Assembly (NCBI RefSeq): GCF_030518215.1
Contig: NZ_JAULRT010000035.1
Span: forward strand, 1-64,000
Source: Gilvimarinus algae
Lineage (GTDB): Bacteria; Pseudomonadota; Gammaproteobacteria; Pseudomonadales; Cellvibrionaceae
DNA: 64,000 nucleotides
Reading direction: 5' to 3'
A program made the position numbers and the translations under genes. Of this stretch, positions 54,307-62,832 are shown piece after piece. A model generated the notes under the pieces. It ran no database searches. It worked only from the letters and a program-made list of their open reading frames with translations, and was not told the origin of the DNA. How positions within the stretch are numbered: the stretch's first letter is position 1; each line of letters starts with the position of its first letter.

Positions 54307-55800
54307 TCACACCACAGTCGATTTACAGTAATACTCGATAAACTCATGATGCTCGGGTAAGCGCTCTACCTTTTGCTTTGTCGACATCAATGTGTCTTTT
54401 AAAAACTCACCCAGCGAATCGTCGGCCATAGTGTCGACCACGGGGTGATAGGCATCGGGCATTAGGCCCTGCCCCATCATCACCTGCACCCAGGACTCCT
54501 CGGCAAACAAATCTAGGTCCTTTTTAAAAATCTTTCCGGTTTCTTTGAACAGTTTAATGCGATGGCTTAGCGAATCCGGCACATCCATGGTGCGGCAATA
54601 GCGCCAAAAGTCACTGTCATCCCGATCCGTCACATGATAGTGCAAAATAATAAAGTCTCTGATGCTCTCAATCTCATCACGACACTGCTGGTTAAACTCA
54701 TCCACTTGGCTTTGCTTTATGCCATTGGAAGGGAAAAGCTGAACAAGGCGGGTGATTGAGCGCTGAATCAAGTGAATGCTGGTTGACTCCAAAGGCTCCA
54801 GGAAACCACTGGAAAGACCAATGGCGACACAGTTTTTCTTCCAGTGGACTTTGCGCGAGCCGGTGGTGAATTTTATCACCCTCGGGTCGGTTAACAGCTT
54901 TCCATCCACATTCTCGGCAAGAAACGTTTTGGCATCCTCGTCAGACAAATAATCACTGGAGAAAACTAGCCCGTTGCCTGCACGGTTCTGCAAAGGGATT
55001 CGCCACTGCCAGCCAAAGGGCCTGGCAATAGAGCGTGTGTAGGGTAAGGGAGGCGCCGTTAGTTCTGTTTGCGCGGCAACAGCGCTGTTGCATGGCAGCC
55101 AGTGTGACCAGTCGTCGTAGCCGGTACCGAGCGCCTCACCAATCAAGAGTGCGCGAAAACCGGTACAATCCACGAACAGATCGCCCTCTACCGTCTCCCC
55201 TGACTCCAGAAGAATAGACTTTATAGAGCCATCATCTTGATCGAGATTAACTTTGGCGATGGTGCCCTCTTTGCGTACAGCGCCGTACTTTTCACTCACT
55301 TCGCGAAGAAATTTCGCGTACAAGCCGGCGTCCAAATGGTACGCATAGTTAACGCCGTTTTTAGGCACTACGGCAAATTTCTTCATTCTGGCCGCGAGGT
55401 GCTCGGCGCAGTAGTCACCGTATTGGGACACGTCAATACCGCGCTTTTTAGCTCCCACCCAGAAGTGATGAAACTCGGCCGCCCAGTTGCTCTTTCCCGC
55501 AAAACCAAACGAGTGTACGTAGTCTTTGCCTAAATCGTGCCAGCCCTCAAACGAGATACCCAGCTTGAAGGTGCCGTTGACCCGGGACAAGAACTCTTTT
55601 TCTCCCAAATCAAGAACTTTGTGAAAGTTGATAATGGGCGGAATCGTCGCCTCGCCGACCCCAACGGTGGGGATAGCATCGGACTCAACCAAGGTCAGCT
55701 CAACCCCCCGGCCCAAAGATTTGGAGATCAGGGCGGCAGCCATCCACCCCGCCGTTCCGCCACCGGCGATGACTACTTTCTTTATTCTTGTATTGTTCAA
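54307..55800 (-). CDS. flavin-dependent tryptophan-halogenase-like protein
   Basis: This 497-residue protein is a full-length member of the tryptophan halogenase family (PF04820). It has the FAD-binding 'VIAGGGTAGWMAAAL', 'VGEATIPPI', the region of the catalytic Lys in 'GTFKLGISFEGW', the FAD-halogenase 'FGWQWRIPLQ' (W-x-W-x-I-P), and the active-site Glu in 'SGFLEPLESTSIHLI'. Halogenases linked to TonB-receptor loci are known to brominate or chlorinate aromatic compounds in vitro; the natural substrate is unknown. A separate flavin reductase would be needed; none is in the run. It is tightly packed with its neighbours. Confidence 0.9.
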   Translation of the reverse strand: MNNTRIKKVVIAGGGTAGWMAAALISKSLGRGVELTLVESDAIPTVGVGEATIPPIINFHKVLDLGEKEFLSRVNGTFKLGISFEGWHDLGKDYVHSFGFAGKSNWAAEFHHFWVGAKKRGIDVSQYGDYCAEHLAARMKKFAVVPKNGVNYAYHLDAGLYAKFLREVSEKYGAVRKEGTIAKVNLDQDDGSIKSILLESGETVEGDLFVDCTGFRALLIGEALGTGYDDWSHWLPCNSAVAAQTELTAPPLPYTRSIARPFGWQWRIPLQNRAGNGLVFSSDYLSDEDAKTFLAENVDGKLLTDPRVIKFTTGSRKVHWKKNCVAIGLSSGFLEPLESTSIHLIQRSITRLVQLFPSNGIKQSQVDEFNQQCRDEIESIRDFIILHYHVTDRDDSDFWRYCRTMDVPDSLSHRIKLFKETGKIFKKDLDLFAEESWVQVMMGQGLMPDAYHPVVDTMADDSLGEFLKDTLMSTKQKVERLPEHHEFIEYYCKSTVV

Positions 55801-55832
55801 AACTCTCTCCCAACAATCTGCTTTACAGGATA

Positions 55833-56840
55833 CTAGGGTCTGTTGAAAATGGACGCCAAATGGGCCCGGATTCTCTTTGCCAGACTGCGATGCGCCGGCG
55901 CCAGGACGCCGAGAACTTGAGGCGGAATATGCCGGTGATTGTCTTCCTGATAGTCAAAAATGTAGTGATTAAAAATATTTTTCCATATTTCGCGCTGCTC
56001 CTGCGGCAGGCCCCGTAAGCTCAACAGCGCATGGTGCAAAACATACTCTGGATTGCTCATATAATCGGGTTGACTCCGCCACCAGTAGTTCACCAACACA
56101 TTCAGGTTTTCAAGTGCCCTTACGTGATGCCACCACATACCTGGAATAAACAGCGCATCCCCCGCGCCGAGCTCCACTACTCGCTTTTGCTGCTCCGCTA
56201 TTTGGTATTTGGGAAATTTTTCCAAATCCGGATTGTCGATATCCACAAGGCTGATTGGCCGGCCTGAGGGCGTAACATCCAAGGGGCCAACGTATAGATT
56301 CTCCAGCTGATCGGGTGGAAACAAACTGAAGCGTCGCCGCCCCGCCACATTGCAGACAATATTGTTGGGGCAGTCATAGTGTGCAGACACCACGCTTTGA
56401 TTGCCCAGCCAAACACTGACCAAAGGTTCCGAGACTCCTTCTAGCGTGAGTCGGTTATCCTCCTGAAAACCCGGCAACCACTCATCTACAAGCGTCGAGC
56501 CTATATAGTAAACAGGTGCCTCAGCAGCACCCCGACCCTGCTCAAGCAAACGCAAAACTTGTGACAGGTTTGCCTCTGAGCGTTTGAAATTAAAACCACT
56601 GTAGTTATCGTTATAAAATATTTTTCCCTGCGCCGAAGGATCACACTGGTAGTAAGTAACTGGCCGCCCCTGATAAAACCTTTCAAGGTATGCGCTCACC
56701 TGTGCGTCCGACTGCAAGCCAGCCTCAACTACGGGCCAGTGACTTACCAGCCCCCGAAGCAATACCGGCTCGCGTGACGAGAGCACCCAGTCAGGAATAA
56801 CACCCGCGGTAGATGCGCTCACCGACTTTACTGTATTCAT
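55833..56840 (-). CDS. cupin-like (JmjC-type) domain protein (second copy)
   Basis: This 335-residue protein is a longer relative of the cupin at 52091. It has 'SAHYDCPNNIVC' (H-x-D), 'RRRFSLFPPDQLENLYVGP', and 'IPGMWWHHVRAL' (distal His), plus a 90-residue C-terminal extension beginning at 'PDYMSNPEYVLHHALLSLRG'. Fe(II)-dependent oxygenation is inferred from the family. It starts 16 bases after the stop of the SapC gene at 56857 and precedes the halogenase by 32 bases. Confidence 0.85.
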   Translation of the reverse strand: MNTVKSVSASTAGVIPDWVLSSREPVLLRGLVSHWPVVEAGLQSDAQVSAYLERFYQGRPVTYYQCDPSAQGKIFYNDNYSGFNFKRSEANLSQVLRLLEQGRGAAEAPVYYIGSTLVDEWLPGFQEDNRLTLEGVSEPLVSVWLGNQSVVSAHYDCPNNIVCNVAGRRRFSLFPPDQLENLYVGPLDVTPSGRPISLVDIDNPDLEKFPKYQIAEQQKRVVELGAGDALFIPGMWWHHVRALENLNVLVNYWWRSQPDYMSNPEYVLHHALLSLRGLPQEQREIWKNIFNHYIFDYQEDNHRHIPPQVLGVLAPAHRSLAKRIRAHLASIFNRP

Positions 56841-56856
56841 AACAAGCGCCTGAAGA

Positions 56857-57588
56857 TCAAGCCTCCTGATAGTCGATGGCTTCGCGCTGACTCTTGAGCT
56901 TAATGAGCTTTTTCACATTGGCCAGAGAGGCCACCGCCATGTAAATAGGCAGCAGGTAACCGAGCTTGTTAAGCTCATCCAGAGCCTCGCCGCTCAAACC
57001 GGCAAGGACCTCCTCGTTAATGGTGTGAAAGCCGAGGAGCTGGGCTTGACGACCTGTTTCAAGCGTGATGTCAAAGGTCACGGGTTCGAGCAAGTTGTAC
57101 TTGTTCAACACCTTATCAAAATTCTCGCCCTGCTCGCCCCACAAGTGAATGGTTTCGAGTGCCGAGGCCATATAATCCAGAAATTCGGTTTGTTCACCAA
57201 ACTCCGAGAACAGGCTGCTACCATCGGTCTTGCTCACGCGAGGGCTGCTCATGTCGATATGCAGCACGCGAACGACACCGTCCTGCCCTTTCTGAAAGCC
57301 TATCTGAAAGGGTTGTCTTTGCATCATCAAAGGGATGTAACCCGCGTTCCAGCCGGCCTCTTCGAGAAACAGGTTTTCACCGTCCTCCAGGCCAAAAAGG
57401 GCGACAACAATAAACCGGTCGGAATCTCGGACTTTTTGAAACACAATGGGGTAATGTGGCTGAATATAGCGCAGCTCCAGAGGGAAGGTCTGCACCAGCA
57501 TGACGTTGTCACCGAGCTCTTCGGCCCGGCGCGTAATGACTTTGACGTCCTTGTGATCAATCTTATTTACCAACTCTACACTGCTCAT
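56857..57588 (-). CDS. SapC family protein (second copy)
   Basis: This 243-residue SapC-family protein shows 'ELRYIQPHYPIVFQKVRDSD', 'VVALFGLEDGENLFLEEAGW' and 'PFQIGFQKG', typical of the PF07277 group. It differs strongly from the other SapC in the window, so it belongs to another subgroup. It is the first gene of the halogenase run, located after the terminator of the TonB receptor gene. Function is unknown; no signal peptide is present. Confidence 0.85.
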   Translation of the reverse strand: MSSVELVNKIDHKDVKVITRRAEELGDNVMLVQTFPLELRYIQPHYPIVFQKVRDSDRFIVVALFGLEDGENLFLEEAGWNAGYIPLMMQRQPFQIGFQKGQDGVVRVLHIDMSSPRVSKTDGSSLFSEFGEQTEFLDYMASALETIHLWGEQGENFDKVLNKYNLLEPVTFDITLETGRQAQLLGFHTINEEVLAGLSGEALDELNKLGYLLPIYMAVASLANVKKLIKLKSQREAIDYQEA

Positions 57589-57767
57589 AGCATTCTACGC
57601 CTTTTGACTTGTACTCTTATCGGGCATGCAACAATGAGTATGACGCCAGACTCCACCAATATCCAGCCCGAAGGGCAGTTCTTGGCACTGTTTCTCTCTT
57701 AGCTGGACAGAGCCCGTCAGCTGACACCTGCCCACTCACTCAGCCTAACCGATATACGGCCAAGGAC

Positions 57768-57797
57768 AAAAAAGCCGCTGATAAACAGCGGCTTTTT
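57768..57797 (-). terminator. bidirectional terminator between the TonB receptor and SapC genes
   Basis: Stem aaaaaagccgctg / cagcggctttttc with an ataaa loop; on the minus strand it ends in a T-run. It follows the TonB receptor stop by 37 bases, so part of the transcription should end before the SapC-halogenase genes. Confidence 0.9.
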
Positions 57798-57833
57798 CAT
57801 GCGCATAGCGCGCGTTACAAGACTACACTTTCG

Positions 57834-60800
57834 TTAGAAAGTGTAGCGAGCACCAATGTTGTAGCGTGGACCACTGGTGTACACGCCTTTGGTCAACAGG
57901 TCTGTACGCCCGAAGTTCCGACCATACTCATCCGTAACGTTGATGCCTTCCAGGAATATCGTGAAGTTCTCACTGATATCGTAGCTGGCATTCACGTCAA
58001 TCTGACTATAGTCTTCGACGTAAGTCGGGTTAGCACCGGTACCATCGGCTGTGCCGGCCAGGAACTGGTCGCGCCAGTTGTAGCTAACACGCAGCTGGAC
58101 ACCGTTTTTCTCGTAGAAAGCGATGAAGTTGGCGGTATCGCTCAAGCCAGTCAATGCAAACTGTGCGTTGGCAATATCGTTGTCGTCAAAGCTGGTGTCA
58201 GACTCGGCGATAGTGTAGTTCGCCACCACACCAAAACCGGTATCCCAGAAGGTGTGCTGTACCGCGAACTCCCAACCATCGAAAGACGCGTTATCCTGGT
58301 TGACGAACTCGGTCACATTGAAGATCACGTTCGGATCGCCCGGCAGGCCGAGAACCCAGCTGGGGAACTTGGTGAAGTCAACACCAGGCTCACCTTCTTC
58401 AGTGTTATTGACGATGTAGTCACGAACCGCGCCAGTGCTCCACTGGTTGTTAGGATCAGCGGCAACAGCGGCGTCGCGACGGCTACCCTGAGACGGGTCC
58501 GGAGCATCGAACAGCTCTTCCGGCGTTACGGTAGAGCCGATGAAGTTCTCTACGTCTTTCTTGTAGTAACCCACAGACACGTAGCTGGCGTCACCGTAGT
58601 ACCATTCCACCGACAGGTCGAAGTTATCCGACAGGATTGGCTTCAGGTCGATATTGCCGCGAGTCGCCGCACCACCGGCTGTGCCAGGGAACATAGACTG
58701 AGGCGCGATCGGACCACGACCTACAGACAGGGCGCTCATTTGGTTCCACAGCGGACGACCCAAGCTGCGGCCATAAGAAGCACGGACCACTACGTCGTCC
58801 AATACATCGACAGCGATATCCAGGCTCGGCAGGAAGTAGTCGTAGCCACCGACACCGTTCTCGACCGGATCTACCGAGTAATCATCGGCAGTCAGCAGGT
58901 ACATCTCGTTACCGCCGATCCAGGCAACTTCACCGGTGAACTGATCTTCGATCGGCGTGGCGTAGGAGCGGGTTTCAGTGTCTTCCCAGCGCACACCCAA
59001 GGCAGCTCTGGTGCGCATACCGGCGATGTCGGTATCCATGTTGAGCTGGACCCAGGCACTGTTTGAATCTTCCTCAATGATGCGCACATCATCGGGAGTC
59101 GGGTTCATACAGTAATAGGTGCTACCGTTGGCGCAGTCGGAGAAACCACCGCCATCGTCCAGGTTGTCAGCGGCGTACTGAACCACTTTGTCAAAGTCGG
59201 CTACATAGCGGAAGCCCAGGAGGTTTTCGCTGTCGTGACCGCTGACATTGTCAAAGTAGCTGCCAATATCGTCCAGCGTGTAACCATCCATCGGCACATC
59301 GCCCGGATTACCCAGACCGCCCCAGGTATCGCGCTGGTTGTTGGCAAAGGTAGAGCGGTTGCTCTGCTCGATGCGAGATACACCGAAGTCCATATCGAAC
59401 TGATCAGTGAACTCGAAATTACCTTTGAACTGGAACTGATCGATTTCGTGCACCATCCGCGCGTTGCGGAATGAGCTACCAGTGATCTGCAGGTCGCTCA
59501 GCTCAACGTCCTTGGAAACGCCCACGTTCAGTACGGGCAGATCTTGGCCCAGGTAAACGGCTGAAGAGTCACGCAGGAAAGCCGAAGTGGTAATAACGTT
59601 GCTGTTACCGTAAGGGCTGTCAGGCTTGGACTCTGCTTCCGAGGCGTGCGCATCGAACTCCAGGGTCAGGCGATCAGTGACAGTCCACTCGACGTTCAGG
59701 CCCAGAGAGTCATTTTCGTTAACGCTGGCATTGTAACCAGCACCAAAGGTGAGGTCAGCGCCGTTCAGGCCAAACTCTTCGTACATGAGCGGCGACTCAA
59801 CCACGCCCGCACCGGCATCGGTCCAAGAGGTGCGACGGTTGGCACCGAAGTTAAACCAAGCACCCACATCGGAGAACTTGGAAGACTCCTCTTTCTTGGA
59901 GTAGGTGTAGTCCATGGTGGCTACGATGTCGTCGGTAGGCGCGTATTGCAGCACCAATTGGCCGTTGATACGGGTACGCTCGTACTCGTTAAAGCTGTAG
60001 CCGGTCTGCTGTGGCACTGCGTAGAGATCACCATCTTCCGGGCTCGGCGGATTGGTGTGGAAATCGGTGTCCTGCAGGTTAGTGATTGCACCCCAACCCT
60101 CAGCGCCTGCCTCAAAGTAGCGCCAACCGGTGCCCACTTCTGAATTGGCGTTGCCGCCTTCACGATCCTGATAGCTGAAAGACAGACCCACACCGAACTT
60201 GTCATCGGCGAAAGTGTTGCTGTACAGGCCAGAGATTTCAGGTGTCAGGCTCGGATCCGCTGCTGAATCGTCATAAACGCCCTTAACACCCACAGACAGC
60301 TGCTGACCGGGGTTTTCAAGCGGACGTGCGGTTTTAATGTTGATGGTCGCACCAACACCACCGGCCGGATTCTCAGCGCGTACGGTTTTGTACACTTCAA
60401 CACCGCTGATACCTTCAGAGGCGATGTTTGAGAAGTCAAAAGAGCGAGAACCAGAGACGCTGGTGGCCTCAATGGTAGTGCCCGGCATTTGACGACCGTT
60501 CAGGGTAACCAGGTTGTAATCCGGACCAAAGCCACGCACGGTCACTTTGGAGCCTTCACCGTTGCTGCGGTTGATCGACACACCGGTGATACGCTGCAGA
60601 GATTCGGCGAGGTTGGAATCTGGGAATTTACCGATATCTTCAGCAGAGATCGCGTCTACAACACCCTGAGAGTCCCGCTTGATGTCCATCGAGCGCTCGA
60701 GACTGGCGCGGATACCAGTAACGACTACTTCTTCCAGCATATCCTCATCAGACTGGGCAAATGCCAGATTTCCCATTCCGGCCAGAGCTGTAGAGGCAAC

Positions 60801-60845
60801 TGCGGAAGCGATGAGCCTGCGCTTAAAGTTCTGTTTTTTCATCAT
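57834..60845 (-). CDS. TonB-dependent outer-membrane receptor
   Basis: This 1003-residue receptor has a signal peptide ending near 'GNLAFAQ', a TonB box-like 'LEEVVVTGIRASLERSMDIK', a plug domain (about 45-170; 'FPDSNLAESLQRITGVSINR', 'VRGFGPDYNLVTLNGRQMPG') and a 22-strand barrel ending 'GPRYNIGARYTF'. That is the TIGR01782-type group seen in Xanthomonas, Caulobacter and marine gammaproteobacteria, often for carbohydrate uptake. The start ATG 60845 follows gaggat. It leads the halogenase gene set and sits near two GH16 genes, so uptake of a beta-glucan oligosaccharide or an associated compound is likely but unproven. Confidence 0.95.
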   Translation of the reverse strand: MMKKQNFKRRLIASAVASTALAGMGNLAFAQSDEDMLEEVVVTGIRASLERSMDIKRDSQGVVDAISAEDIGKFPDSNLAESLQRITGVSINRSNGEGSKVTVRGFGPDYNLVTLNGRQMPGTTIEATSVSGSRSFDFSNIASEGISGVEVYKTVRAENPAGGVGATINIKTARPLENPGQQLSVGVKGVYDDSAADPSLTPEISGLYSNTFADDKFGVGLSFSYQDREGGNANSEVGTGWRYFEAGAEGWGAITNLQDTDFHTNPPSPEDGDLYAVPQQTGYSFNEYERTRINGQLVLQYAPTDDIVATMDYTYSKKEESSKFSDVGAWFNFGANRRTSWTDAGAGVVESPLMYEEFGLNGADLTFGAGYNASVNENDSLGLNVEWTVTDRLTLEFDAHASEAESKPDSPYGNSNVITTSAFLRDSSAVYLGQDLPVLNVGVSKDVELSDLQITGSSFRNARMVHEIDQFQFKGNFEFTDQFDMDFGVSRIEQSNRSTFANNQRDTWGGLGNPGDVPMDGYTLDDIGSYFDNVSGHDSENLLGFRYVADFDKVVQYAADNLDDGGGFSDCANGSTYYCMNPTPDDVRIIEEDSNSAWVQLNMDTDIAGMRTRAALGVRWEDTETRSYATPIEDQFTGEVAWIGGNEMYLLTADDYSVDPVENGVGGYDYFLPSLDIAVDVLDDVVVRASYGRSLGRPLWNQMSALSVGRGPIAPQSMFPGTAGGAATRGNIDLKPILSDNFDLSVEWYYGDASYVSVGYYKKDVENFIGSTVTPEELFDAPDPSQGSRRDAAVAADPNNQWSTGAVRDYIVNNTEEGEPGVDFTKFPSWVLGLPGDPNVIFNVTEFVNQDNASFDGWEFAVQHTFWDTGFGVVANYTIAESDTSFDDNDIANAQFALTGLSDTANFIAFYEKNGVQLRVSYNWRDQFLAGTADGTGANPTYVEDYSQIDVNASYDISENFTIFLEGINVTDEYGRNFGRTDLLTKGVYTSGPRYNIGARYTF

Positions 60846-61411
60846 GGAGCTGATCCTCGAACCATTATTGTTATGTCTTTGAGCCGGCCAAACATCTGCA
60901 CCGACCAAACCGACGCTAATATCTCGTCCGTGCCGTTAAACCGTCGTCCCACTTTGACGGTGATCGATAACATGGCGTGTCTCACTTTTCCCACCTGAAA
61001 GCGGGACTATTTTTTTTCTTTTAATTCAATGAGTTAAAGAAAAGCAGGCAGAAGCTGGCCCAGCAATTTTTTTCGTAAAAGCCAGCCAAAACACCCAACA
61101 AAATCATCATAATCGCGTCCAAAAAACGGGCAAACAGTTATGATAGCGCAACCAAATGCACCGCCAAGCGGCACAATTTTCCTCAAGGCTTGCGCCGCTT
61201 TCGCCGCGCAAAAGACCGGGTAAGATCCAAAAAAGGACACATGGATAAAATCTGATCAGACGCAGTCCAAGGCTCACGGGCCACTCAATGACCAAACCCG
61301 ACTGCCGACATTCAGCTCCGGTTAATGACGGTTGCCTAGACTGGCATAAGGGCCTGTTAATATCGTCAGGCTCTTATGCAATTTGGAGGGCCTTGCCCCC
61401 GGAGGTTTACC
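60846..61411. other. divergent intergenic region upstream of the TonB receptor
   Basis: No gene is supported. Short minus-strand frames at 61034-61295 have no ribosome site. The region should contain the receptor promoter. A T-run at 61010-61020 after a weak tcccac / gcggga stem could be a terminator but no plus-strand gene precedes it. Confidence 0.4.
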
Positions 61412-62701
61412 ATGGCGTCAATCAAACAATTTCTGTGCCTGACGGTGCTCTGCGCCCTGTCGCTCGGCTGCGCGGCCAATAGCACGCAGGCGCAAGGTGA
61501 GAGCGTCTCTCCCCAGCGCTTGCAGCAGCTGCTCGCCCCCATCGCACTCTACCCGGATACTGTGCTGACCCACATTCTTATTGCCGCCACCTACCCCCTC
61601 GAAGTGGTACAGGCCGACCGCTGGGCCCAACAAAACTCAGGACTTAAAGGCGAGAAAGCCGTTCAGGCCGCCGAGCACCAGCCTTGGGACCCCAGCGTCA
61701 AAGCACTAATCGCCTTCCCCGAACTGCTCTCGCGCATGAGTGAAGACTTACTTTGGACACAAGAGCTGGGCGAGGCTTTTCTCGCGGATGAGGGCGCAAC
61801 ACTGGACGCCGTTCAGACCTTGCGCCAACAGGCCTGGGATAACGGCGCCCTGAAAGATATGGAACATCAGGAAGTGGTCTACGAGGACCGCCAAATTGTC
61901 ATTCAACCGGTCAGGCGCGAAGTGGTTTATGTACCTTACTACGACACCCGAGTGGTCTACGGCAGTTGGGCCTGGTCGGCCTATCCTCCGGTCTACTGGC
62001 CTCGTCCGCCGCGCTACAGCGGCGGCTTTTACTGGGGCTATCATGCACCGGTGGGCAACTGGTTTTACTTTAGCGGGTTTCACTGGAGCCATCGCACCGT
62101 AGTGATCAGTCAACACCGCCCTTACTACCACTACCACCACCACAGCTATGGTTATCGCCAGAGGGAGGTGGAGCGCTGGCGCCACAACCCTCACCATCGG
62201 CGCAATGTCCGCTATCAGACAGTGAACAGCCGCCAGCACTGGGATCATAACCAACCGAGCTATCATCGCAGCGAGCGCCGGCACGAGCAGGTCACAGAAC
62301 AACTGCGGCATCACTCGAGCAGGCGCGACGCGGTATTTGGCCAGGATCAGCGGCGGGAAAACGTCAACCGCACGGTCAGGCCAGAGACGCAACCGCAACA
62401 AAGTGGGGCAGACCGGGCCACCTCCATCACTGAAAGACGCTCAAACATCAACACCACTCCGCGCAGCCGTGCCATCATGGAGCAGTCGCAAAACCAAAGA
62501 CGGGTGCCGGAGGCCCGTGCGCCCGCTACAGAGCGAGCCACGCCGAGCCCAACACTACGCCCGAGCCGGCCAGAAGCCTCGGATATGCGCCGGCAGATTC
62601 AGCAAAGCCCGCGGAATATCAACCGCTCTGCCGGCCCCAGCCGCCATAGTGGCAGCCCGAGCAGCCGGCGCACAGTAGAGATGCGAGGCGGGCGGCACTG
62701 A
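61412..62701 (+). CDS. DUF3300 lipoprotein with low-complexity C-terminus
   Basis: This 429-residue protein has a lipoprotein-type signal (LSLGC), a DUF3300 domain (about 30-215; 'LAPIALYPDTVLTHILIAAT', 'VQPVRREVVYVPYYDTRVVY'-type text) and a long His-, Arg- and Gln-rich tail. DUF3300 proteins are widespread in proteobacteria and have no known function. ATG 61412 is chosen because ggaggt lies six bases upstream; the upstream in-frame ATG 61376 has no ribosome site. The tail is probably disordered. Confidence 0.75.
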   Translation: MASIKQFLCLTVLCALSLGCAANSTQAQGESVSPQRLQQLLAPIALYPDTVLTHILIAATYPLEVVQADRWAQQNSGLKGEKAVQAAEHQPWDPSVKALIAFPELLSRMSEDLLWTQELGEAFLADEGATLDAVQTLRQQAWDNGALKDMEHQEVVYEDRQIVIQPVRREVVYVPYYDTRVVYGSWAWSAYPPVYWPRPPRYSGGFYWGYHAPVGNWFYFSGFHWSHRTVVISQHRPYYHYHHHSYGYRQREVERWRHNPHHRRNVRYQTVNSRQHWDHNQPSYHRSERRHEQVTEQLRHHSSRRDAVFGQDQRRENVNRTVRPETQPQQSGADRATSITERRSNINTTPRSRAIMEQSQNQRRVPEARAPATERATPSPTLRPSRPEASDMRRQIQQSPRNINRSAGPSRHSGSPSSRRTVEMRGGRH

Positions 62702-62832
62702 GCGCCCGCTTGCCCGGCGCTCGGGCATAGCACCCAGTTTGAACTGGCTCATAAAACTGAGCCATTAAACACTCCTGTCACCGAAAGCTCTCTATAATCG
62801 CGCGCTCTACAGCCCTTCAAGGACGTTCGATT

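Noticed and set aside
55836-55846. agggtctgttg, like the terminus of element A
   Set aside because: Only 11 bases match and no core or second end follows; likely chance.
61034-61295. Small minus-strand frames upstream of the TonB receptor
   Set aside because: No ribosome site and no recognisable family; the region is promoter-like.
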